Origin: Caprella mutica
Taxonomy: Eukaryota > Arthropoda > Malacostraca > Amphipoda > Caprellidae
Direction: 5' to 3'
Assembly (NCBI GenBank): GCA_947561585.1
Contig: CANNZV010002362.1
Coordinates: forward strand, 37,687-101,686
DNA: 64,000 nt
Positions 35,501-47,500 of this stretch are shown here, piece by piece. The notes below the pieces were generated by a model. That model worked only from the letters and a program-made list of their open reading frames with translations, did no database searches and was not told where the DNA came from. A program made the position numbers and the translations under genes. The first letter of the stretch is position 1; every line of letters starts with the position of its first letter.

Positions 35501-38500
35501 AAAATTCAATACATTATTAGCCCACTCTACATTTTTCACTTTAATAAATAGCTACTGTTCTGTTGGTCTGGATGGCGTGATAAAAAAATCAATAGAGTTC
35601 AAATATTTGTCAATGAACACGTTTGGGGTCAACCAGAGTCCAAAACCCTTATTTTGAATATTGGTTCCATAGGAACGCCGCTTGCTCAGGCAGCACAGTA
35701 TGCCTGACCACTGACTTCATGCGTTGTTCCTTTGAAATTAGGAGTAGCTAATTTCAGAACCTGTAACTACCAATAAGATATTCTTGCAGATTTCAGATAG
35801 CAGACAATTCTGAAGCTCTGTTACCTGACGCAATTGCCGTGAGAAAAAGACATTTCAAAAAGAGGCGTTTGTAGATGTTCTGTGAATATTAAAACGAAGA
35901 GTTGTATGATAAATTCGAGTGCATGGATCAAGGACCAGCTTGGTACTTTTTTCTTAGGAGCTGGTCGATTTACGAATCGAGTCCTTGCCAATAAGTTTAA
36001 ATCTTTATCCTTTGTGCTTATTCCGAACTCCATTTCTAGTGGTAGGTAGAGATAAAACTCTTCTGTAACTAACCTAACACAGTTTTGGAAGCAGCTTCTT
36101 TTCGTGTAGCCATATTAAGAAACTGAAGAAATAAACTTTGGTCAAGATCTTAAACGAAGGGAGTAGCCAACTTTGAAAACACAGCCAAACCGACTGGTAT
36201 TGATTCGAAGAAGATTTACGGAAGGAAAGTTGATCAGATGTTACTTTATCATATTTAGTAGACTAGGGGTGGGCAAAGGCAGTACTCAGTGCTCTTTTGA
36301 CACTCAAGAGTAGCACTCGTGCCTAGGAGTGAAACGGTGCATTATTTTCTTCCAAAGAAAATATAGAATTTTTAGGAATAACTGTTTTATAAATTACAAG
36401 GATAACATAGAAGAGGATGGTCAACTAATTGAAGAACAGTATATTTGTAATGACCTTGATACTTTGATAGTAAATTTTATCCGTTAATAAGTTTTATTTT
36501 TGTTTATTGCTACAGTAGTGTCGGTGTTTAATTTTTTTACCCATTGCTCTTTTTATCTAGATCAGTTATTTTTATATCTTTCATTCGTTTGTCTAGGGAC
36601 ACACTAAAATCAAAGATATTAAAATCTATGCTAACACTAAGACTTTACCACAGTGTTAGCATGACTACCATATATGTTAGGTAGTCATTGTGATTTTATG
36701 AGTTACTTATTATCACATATGCAAGATAACTTATATATGTTTTTCTTATGAATTATTTTCAAATGAAAAAAACAAACAAAAAAATCATTTGATAATTACT
36801 TTTTAATGCAAATGATAAATCTACTACCGATATTTATGTGCAAAATATGTACCATTGTACGCACCTCACTTTAATTAAGCAGTACCCCATACAATTTAAA
36901 AAAACGAAAAGAAAATGGTAACGGCACTGAGATTCCATCTTTCGGCACTGAAAAATACATTATGTGCCCACCCCTGTAGTAGATTATATCTGTTTCAGAA
37001 ACTGAAGGCGATCTTCCTAAAATAAGATATGCAGTACTCTGATATTTCTTTCCCTGGGACCATTTAAGAGACGCTTTTGTGCAAATTAAAATGATCTACT
37101 GCTTTTGACCATAATCACCCTTTTGTAGGAAACTATAGTGTCGTGGGGCATCACGGCACTATGGTCATGCCCATTCATTTGTAGCTACTTCATTAGAAAT
37201 GGGATTCGTTTTAGGTAAATCTTCTTTAAGAGCTCCAATCCATTGATAGAGCATCCGTCCCTATTGACAGGGGGTGCTCGAAAGAACAAATGATGTTCAG
37301 GAGTCTGGTGTTCAATGGGGTTGCTATCATGTCTATCAGAGTATCACGTGCCATTCTTGAATAAAGTCAAAGCTGATGTCAAGTTGTGGAGTTTCGGCCA
37401 CTCCCATTTTCTGACTAATAAAAAATGGAACTTGCTGTTGCTGCTTCTCATCTTGCTTATTGAGAATCGAGTGGTTTCGTTGGCAATGTGAACGAGTAGA
37501 TGCTCGTTGCTTAAGTTCAAAATTCTCTGGTTCAACAATTGCAAGCAATTCTAGATGATTGATACTCCAGGTTTTTATTATACTGACCAGTGACCCTGAT
37601 TCACCTAGTTGTCAGAAGTTAAGCAGCTCTCATCCATCTAAGGGCGCGTCTCCCTCATTCTGCACCTGCAAATTGCTGATCCAAACTCTTAGATTTAGCC
37701 AAGGAGTAGAAGATTAGTCTGAGGGTTTCACCACTTGGGAGTAGAATAATTCTTGATCGATCAGACTTTCCCAAACCCATCTTTTGGCTCTCTTTGGGCT
37801 GATGGTATCTTTTTGAATGGACAGCTGTTTTCCCATACGGATGGACCTCATTATCTTTGGAGAGTAGAATAATATTCCCAACCACCTGAAGAGTTGAAAG
37901 GGTGTTATAATAGATTTTGTTAAGTTTAACAGGAATCCTAAATTCTTCGATGTCACCATTTCGTAGGAGCACAGATTAACAGGTGTCTAGTTTGCCAACA
38001 ACTGTATGATAAAAGTCCAACGAGCAGACTATGAAAAAGTAAAGCTGATCGTGTAAAATGAAAGCCAAGTAGCTACTAGTGAAGGGATGGTCGTATTGTT
38101 ATGTGCAGGTATACATCCTGTATGTCTAAACTTGTTGCCCAAACCACTCTTTGCATTAGGTTAACACTCGGCTATGGAACCAAAGTTAAGTTGAGTTGAA
38201 CACCACTATTAACGTGGTGGCCTCCTTTTTGAGAGGTTGTAAATAACAGAGGCGAAGTTTCTCACCATTAAAAATGATGTCCTCTTAGAAATTTCTCGCC
38301 ATCCTTACTCCTTAAGAGTTATTAGGGTTTCTGTTGAGTTTTCTCTATGCTGCGCCTCTCTTAGGAAAATTAAATTTCTGGGTATGAAAAGTTGATGCAG
38401 CTGAACCACATAATGGTTCTTAGAGCTCTTAACTCTTTTTGACTGATTATAGAGTTATTTTGCTGACTTGGATCAGCTTCACTACGAGAGGAGGATCGCT

Positions 38501-41500
38501 TCCCACGAGCTCAGGTCTTAATTCTTCCTTTCGGAAGGTTCATGTGGCTTTATAAGTGGCCTCTTACCTTGAGACCTATAACTTTGGTGTTCCATAGGAA
38601 TATAGCTACAGCTTACAAAGCCATTAATGGATCTGCAGAAGAGAACTCTTCCCTCCCAAAAAGAGAATCCTGATCTAATGAGGATTTTTTCATCTCTGTC
38701 CTGTAAGAAATGTACAATAGACATTTGAGGAATTAAACTCAAAGCGGCCTGAAAAACCTCTAGTATCTCAACTACTTTGTAAGCAAACCAAGCGATTTGG
38801 CGGGTCCAGTGTGTAAGTATCTCAGTATATTTCCTAAGTGAAAATTATTGTGGTTATTTGTAAGCTATAGATCATGGAAATACTTCGCAGTCTCGACTCA
38901 TCTAAGAGTTCTATTTTGTTTCCCTTTGGTTTGTTTTGCCGTGTCCTCAGACTAAGAACATCTCTATATAGAAGCTCTATGTGTTCCAACAGAGCAAACT
39001 TGACGACCTTCACGGAGGATTAGTCGGCCCGTACTATCCATTTACATTAGACTTTTTAATGTCCAGAAACTTACATGCTTTGTTAGAAACTTGAGCATTG
39101 GAGGAAGAATTGACGGAATATTATCAGCTGCCGTAATGAGATCAATCAGATGAATTGACATCTGAGCGGATTTATGAACCTTGAAAGACAGAGGTTGGTT
39201 AGGAGCAGGTCTCTGGACAATAATTAAGTCCTTTCTAATGAACATAGGATTCTTCCATTCAATAGTTGAAACGCCGTTTGCTATTGCGTCATCTAGCACT
39301 AAGTAAATCTCTGGAAGTGTACTGGGACAACTAACCATAGCCATTGAATGAATTGGAGTAGAGGTTTCTCGAGAATCCAGACTGGGTGATCCCTGAGCAT
39401 TAGGTATTTAATCACCCTCTGAATCTGGTCGATCAGCCTGTGCTCTTCCTCTGTTATGAATGTAGTATTTTTGGGCTTCAACCCAACCGTTCATGTCAAG
39501 AACAGTTGATTTAGTAGAGAGGCAGATTTCAAAAAGTGGCCTGGTTAAGATTTAAAAATCATTTTTGAGTAGAGAGGTACATCCACCCTAGTTTGATCAG
39601 TTAAAGGGTCTCACACATCACCAAAAATCCTTGAAATTTGTAAATATTTCGGAGTGAGAGAAACTAAAAGTGATCTTGAAAGATAAGTACTTAACATAAA
39701 AAGATGTTTAAACACTCAAAAGAAAGCATTAGATAGTTTCTACAAGACAATATAAATGTAATTGTGATTGGTCCACTTCCGCGGTCAGGAGAGGTCAAAT
39801 AATGACGTCATAAGGGTCATGCTGAAAATGCGTGACCACTAAAATAGAAAATCTTCTTCCAAACTCATATATAATGGTAGAAGTTTTTATTTGGACTAGT
39901 ATAAAAGAGGGCAGTTTTTAAAACAAACAGACATCTTTTATATTAACCCTTTAAGAGCCGTTTGGAAATTTAAGGTTTTTCTCAAAACAGCCAAATTTCA
40001 TAAAAAAATGAAATCCATGGAATTATAAGAAAACACAGTATTACATAAACCTATATTGGTACATGTAAGAAATATCATATTTAAGAAACCTGGGATTTTG
40101 AAATAATTAATGGTTCCAAACTCCCAATGTGTTTTCAGATTTCTACCACCATGAATTAATGATTTTTTTGGTAATATCACAAAAAAAAATTATCCACTCT
40201 GTTACCTGAATTAGAAAATGAACTGGAGTAGGTATCTGTAATAAATTTATTCTTCGCATAGAAACATTACTTGAGTTTAATAAATGTCATGTATGAATGA
40301 GTGTGGGACATTTTTCCACGGACAATTTGTCCTCGAATTGCTTTATTTTGTATTATATTTATAATGTGTACATATTTTATAATATTTATATATATTCTGC
40401 AACATAGGAGTAGAAAACATCCTTTTCTGATGGTAATTAGAAATTTATGTATTTTGCTAAAATTCTTATTGCAATCTTTTTCTCCTACTTGCCGGCATCA
40501 GTAAAATAATGATGGTGCACATACTTTTATGTCTCGATGTTATTACAGTACATAAATATAGAAAACAGAGACATTTTTAGTGGTGTTTATTTCACGGTAA
40601 CTACAATATTCATCAATAGTAGTATTCAGATTAGGCAATTAGATACAATAATAGTTTAGAAATCAGTTTTTCATAGCAGAATATTTTTAACAGCGATTAC
40701 ATAACTTAGCTACATACATAATGATATGCATGTAAAAAATATACTACTAAATAAGAAGTGATACAAAAGAATTAACTAGATATTGGTACTTTTCAATGCT
40801 ATGTTTAATTATTTACGAATCCACATATTTGTTAGCAATACTTCGTCCTAAGTTAAACTTATTCATATGCCGTAGGACTTACTTTATTTTCCCATTATTA
40901 CGTTTATTTGACCATTTTTGATGAAATTGTCTTAAATTCAGTGTTTAATTGCTACTAATTTGCTCATTTATGGTATTCACTTAGTATTATAACCGTCCTA
41001 ATGAGTAATCGCACCATATTTGTTTAGTAACTGATGGTACTGCGATGTAGCATTTTTAGCTCCGCCCCTTTATTTGGAGATGCTAGGGTTCTGTGAGCCC
41101 GCGTAAATCATTGCGGCTAGATAACTCCTACTGTGAGGTTATAAGCTAGCTGGAGCGCTACAACCAGATTCGCCAACTACGCATTTGGCAAGTGTTACTG
41201 GTTCAGTGCTTTTTTATTCCTTATACACCTGCTCTTTAAGAGTTTTATTTTTTTCCCATTGTTTCACTTTTGTGATGTATTGTGTACTAGTTAGGTATTG
41301 TGATTAAACCTCTTACCCATGCGGTTTGCCGTTAAATTCCTATGTTTCATAGGTCTTTTACCTCAAACGCATTTGGGTGTACCTAGTTAAAATTTCTTCT
41401 CGAAATTATAGTAAATTGCGATGCCTAATCTATGTCACACTTTTAATGATTTACCGAGTTAGGTAATTTCATTTATAAATATATTATCCCTACGTTACTG

Positions 41501-44500
41501 TTCGCTAAGAACGTACATGGGTGGTTTATTATTTTTAAAAAATTACTTATTATGAATTACCGAGTTAGGTTTTCATAATATTATCCCTACGTTACTGTTC
41601 GCTAAGAACGTACATGGGTGGTTAATTATTATTTTTTAAATTTTTTACTTGTTATGAATTACCGAGTTAGGTTTTTCATAATATTATCCCTACGTTACTG
41701 TTCGCTAAGAACGTACATGGGTGGCTAATTATTATTTTTTAAATTTTTTACTTGTTATGAATTACCGAGTTAGGTTTTTCATAATATTATCCCTACGCTA
41801 CTGTTCGCTAAGAACGTACATGGGTGGTTAATTATTACTTTTTAAATTTTTACTAATTATGAATTACCGAGTTAGGTTTTTCATAATATTATCCCTACGT
41901 TACTGTTCGCTAAGAACGTACATGGGTGGTTAATTATTACTTTTTAAATTTTTACTAATTATGAATTACCGAGTTAGGGTTTTCATAATATTATCCCTAC
42001 GCTACTGTTCGCTAAGAACGTTCATGGGTGGTTAAGTACTTTGTTTAAAAGTTACTTTTTATGAATTTCCTTCCTAGTTAAGTATATTCATGCTAATTGT
42101 ATCAATTACTATTAGTTTAACAGTTAGCAGTTTTGCAACTCTATTCAACGAAACTAATTACTATTTCACATTCGTTAGATTAGTAGTTTGCCTTTTCGGG
42201 AACTCTATTCAACGAAACTAATTACTATCTTACATTCGTTAGATTAGTAGTTTGCATTTTGCAACTCTATTCAACGTAACTAATAACTGTGTCACATTCG
42301 TTAGATTAGTAGTTTGCATTTTGCAACTCTATTCAACGAAACTAATTACTGTGTCACATTCGTTAAATTAGTAGTTTGCTTTTTGCAACTCTATCCAACG
42401 AAACTAATTACTGTCTCACATTCGTTAGACTAGTAGTTTGTCTTATTGCAACTCTATTCAACGAAACTAATTACTGTCTCACGTTCGTTAGATTAGTAGT
42501 TTGCATTTTGTAACTTTATTCAACGAAACTAATTACTGTCTCACATTCGTTAGAGTAGTAGTTAGCATTTTGCAACTCTATTCAACGAAACTAATTACTA
42601 TCTTACATTCGTTAGATTAGTAGTTTGCATTTTGCAACTCTATTCAACGTAACTAATAACTGTGTCACATTCGTTAAATTAGTAGTTTGCTTTTTGCAAC
42701 TCTATTCAACGTAACTAATAACTGTGTCACATTCGTTAGATTAGTAGTTTGCATTTTGTAACTTTATTCAACGAAACTAATTACTGTCTCACATTCGTTA
42801 GAGTAGTAGTTAGCATTTTGCAACTCTATCCAACGAAACTAATTACTGTCTCACATTCGTTAGAGTAGTAGTTAGCATTTTGCAATTCTATTCAACGAAA
42901 CTAATTACTGTCTCACATTCGTTAGATTAGTAGTTTGTCTTTTTGCAACTCTATTCAACGAAACTAATTATTGTCTCACATTCGTTAGATTAGTAGTTTG
43001 TCTTTTTGCAACTCTATTCAACGAAACTAATTACTGTCTCACATTCGTTAGATTAGTAGTTTGTCTTTTTGCAACTCTATTCAACGAAACTAATTATTGT
43101 CTCACATTCGTTAGATTAGTAGTTTGTCTTTTTGCAACTCTATTCAACGAAACTAATTACTGTCTCACATTCGTTAGATCAGTAGTTTGTCTTTTTGCAA
43201 CTCTATTCAACGAAACTAATTACTGTGTCACATCGTCATTTAGTAGTTTGCATTTTGCAACTCTATTCAACGAAACTAATTACTCTCTCACATTCGTTAG
43301 ATTAGTAGTTTGTCTTTTTGCAACTCTATTCAACGAAACTAATTACTACCCCCCCACCCCCACAGAGATAAACATGTCTAACTTCAAATTAATAAGTTAT
43401 AAATGTAAACATACCACTTGGTACAAAAAATCTTTTGTCTCTAAATCTATCAATCACCCTTGCGAAAAATGCGCGAAGTGCTTGAAGGGAAAACAGAAGG
43501 TTTACGATCCTTCTAACTGCGAGGCATGCACGTTTTTCTTCTCACACATGTTTCAGCATAGTGAGCTCCAGTTGTTGTGCATATCTACCTGGAGGAGATG
43601 GGAAGAAACATACGTTCAAATTAGAAAACGTAGTACTAAATCCCCTCAAACCCACTGTACTTCATTCACATGGGTAAATAAATATAATACTGTTATTTGA
43701 AACCAGTCAAATGAAATTTATTGATCATTGTTCCACTCGATCAAATTTTTAAAAATATAACCCCACTTTTATATTTCCAGTCGAACAACTCTAGAAGTAC
43801 TTGGATGTTAAGAGAGCTATCTAAAGACGAGATTCTACTGACCCACTGTAATGACTCTCTTCTGGAGACAGACAGTGCGGCTGCAAGTACTGAAGAAACC
43901 TTGCAACCACATTACCCTAATCAAAACGGGTCGGACATCAGTGATTTAGTTGACAGCATCATCCTTGATACGTCGACCAACGATCATCTGGTACGTAAAT
44001 ACTTAATTTACACAAATGAAAAACATATAATTATATATATCTCGCATTATTCATAATCTTCATATTTTTCCATGAATACTGATTAATCCCTTTTTGCAGG
44101 AATCTATTCAGTCTACGAAGCGAGCTGGGTCACCTCTGCACAACACTTGCAAAAAAGCCCGTGTCGATATGCAGGGTATTGAACCTAGCGGCCAAATTAT
44201 AGTTGATGCAAGCACGAGTGTGATTCCAGTCTATGTATCAACTTCTCATGTAACCACTCAATCCCAGACCTCGGAAGTTAATCAATCCATATTTTTTCCG
44301 ACTCAACAGTCTTCAGTACAATATACTGTAGATATGGGAACTACCATTGGTGTCGAAGAAAATGGCGATTACAGTTTTCATAACTCTCATAGCACCAACA
44401 CGATGCATCAGTTACCAAAAGCAACTAGTGAAAATCTAAGCTCCCAGACGCATATTCCTCTTCCTCATCAACATGACAACGAAGATATAATTTCTAGTGT

Positions 44501-47500
44501 CTTTTCACGTTTACTGAATTTTCCTGCTTTCAGAAGCATAATGGAAAATCAAACTATGGCAGGTAGTAGCTTCAACTCTGAAGGTGCTAACAACCATACG
44601 TCTATTACACTATCCGTTAACGAAGATGCAACTATGCAAGTCACTAATAGTCCCTTGCCAGATAGCTCCACTACGGACGGAGATGATTCGCAAAGCATTA
44701 CCTCGGAGCAGGCTGATGAAATAATTCTTGATTCTGATTAAGATGAGGACAATGTTCTTCCATTGGGTCAGTCTCACAAGCATATCCTCCACAGGAGAGC
44801 AGCAGAGGTTCTCGTCGCACAGTTCTCTAACGGACCACAATCTTGGGACCCGTTACTCAATGACAAACTGCAAGGTCATAATCATGACTTGCGGTACTAT
44901 TTTGGTAAAAATATCAAATATGAAATGTGGAATGAAATACCACAATTGACTACAAAAGGAGAGTATCATCAACTTATATCTCTACCTGTGGATCAGAAAA
45001 TAGTGAAGGTTAATGCGGACGAAAATAACCACCTCTATTTTCAAATCAAAACTACTAACATCGGAGAGCGTATACACCCTTTTTTCCGACCATTCATATG
45101 TAAAGGTTGTTATCTGCATACTTCCACTGAAGCTGCTCCAACGTCCAGTCGACAAGTGTTTTCTAAAGTCGCTAGTATATTTACCAACAGTCTAAGACAA
45201 GCGACGAAACTTCAGCCAGGTTCAGAAACCCAAAAGGGGCTTCAGATGATCTCCTCAAATATGAATGTTTGGAAAGCTCTGAAGGAAGTGGAAAATAAAA
45301 TACTGAAAAGCGAACAGTTTTCACGCCCTGCTAGTATTTTCACTCTTCTATCTGATCCCGGTGGATTATCAGATTATTTAAATGCACCCAAGTTGCCAAC
45401 GAAGCAACATTCTATTGAGCACAAAGAGCTTTTCAGTCTGTTCAGAGTTCACACTGAATTGCAAATATTGACAGACGAAGAGGAGTTTCGTAAAACCACT
45501 AAATTACTTTGGCAAAATTACGAAATGATTAACTTCACTATTGACTCGCTGAAATTTTACGCAGACCTCCCTAATATATTCTTGAAACAAGAACCAGGTT
45601 CGGGCACTCCTATGCAGGAAAATTTAAAAAACTTATCTGAATTTTTAGCTCTAAGCAAAAATTCTTTGATAACCTTCCTCAGCGACCAAGCTAAATTAGC
45701 TATTCGCAAGAAGTTGCAAATACGCAAATTTGTGGTTGGTCGAATTGAACCGATTGCTGTCAGAAACACCCTGTTGGAAAATACTGTGTTGGGCAAAGAC
45801 CTATTCTCTGAAAATGTCCTTCTAAAGGCCAGCAAGTTATTACTGGATGCACGTTCATCATCATCGTGTATTCGAAACGCAACTAGCATTCGCCTAGATA
45901 ATGATTTGAAGTCCATGAACTCTGGGTCTCTTCATAAGACCTTCGGTGGCCAAACATTCAATAGAAATGTTAAGTCGACTAATCAGTCCTTTCGATCATT
46001 CAAGAATGTCGACTACAATGCAAGATCTTTCAAAAGAGGTCCACCCCCATGGAAACCATTCCAGAGAGGACAAGGTCCTCAACAATACAGACAGCCAGGT
46101 CCTCAACAATACAGACAACCAAGTCATAAGGTTGTTGAAGCCCAGGGTAATCAACAACGGGAGTTCGGTGCAACGAGATTTAAACCTCGTCCACAAAACA
46201 TTGCAAGCAGACAAAAGCAAGGAGAATCCTCAGGATTCGCTAATCAAACATACTATCAGCCCAATCATTCTGGCACTAAATTCTCAAAGAGAAATAAACA
46301 AAGACCAAATCAAGCCCCCAACAACAAAGCCTGAAACAGGTGCGCGGCTGCTCAATTTCTCGGACCTTTGGAAATCAGCACCGCCAGAAATATACAACAT
46401 TGTCAAAAGGGGATATCATTGGCGTTGGGTCAACAAATTACCTCCCTTAAATCTACCATCAAACACTCAGCACCAACCGCAATTAGAACCATTGATAACA
46501 AAATGGTTGACAAACAAAGTTATCTACAAGGTGGAAAACCAACCGTGTTTTCTATCCCACATATTCACTGTGCCAAAGAAAGATGGATCTCACAGGCTCA
46601 TACTAGATCTGAGCAGACTAAACAAATTCATCGAAACGCCCCCGTTCAAAATGACAAACCATATTTCTGTATCAAAAGTAATCACCCCTCCTATGTATCT
46701 GGCTTCTCTAGATCTTACCGACGCATACACGCACGTCCCTATGCGCAGCAACCTGCACAAATATCTAGCCTTCTCATACAAGGGAGCCCTATATTTTTGC
46801 AGAGCTCTGCCTTTCGGACTAAGCCCCGCACCCTACATATTCACAAAGGTCCTATCATGGCCTCTCGGCCTACTACATCAGCAAGGAATCAGTGCTGCAG
46901 CGTACCTAGACGATTGGCTTCTATGGCATCAATCAGAAAATCAGCTCTCCGATGCCATTACAATCACAGTGAATCTGTTACGCCATCTAGGACTCACAGT
47001 AAATCTGAAAAAATCAAACCTAGTTCCGTCAAGGGAACTAGAATGGTTGGGCATTACGTGGCAAGGCTACTCCGGTCATTGGATGATGCCGGAACTAAAG
47101 AAAAAACAAATAAATGCCACCGCACGATCACTCCTTCACTCCCAAACGATCACCCGACGACAGTGGGAGGCATTCCTCGGAATGTTGAACTTTGCATGTC
47201 AAATACACCAAAACCTTCGACCAATATTTCAACCATTAGCTCAAGCCGGGTTGATAGCAAATTCTTCCAAACGAGATGTAGAGGTTCAGTTATCTCGTCC
47301 ATTGAAACGGGCCTTACAACCATGGACCCTAAAATCTCTTTGGGATGTAGTGCCGCAATTTGCGACAAACCTGCCACGATCTTATTTATGGACGGACGCG
47401 TCCTCAAAAGGATGGGGAGCTCTGTTCAACTCGAATCTGACTGCACAAGGGTCTTGGTCGGGAGACCTGATCAAGGAACACATCAACTTTCTGGAGCTGT

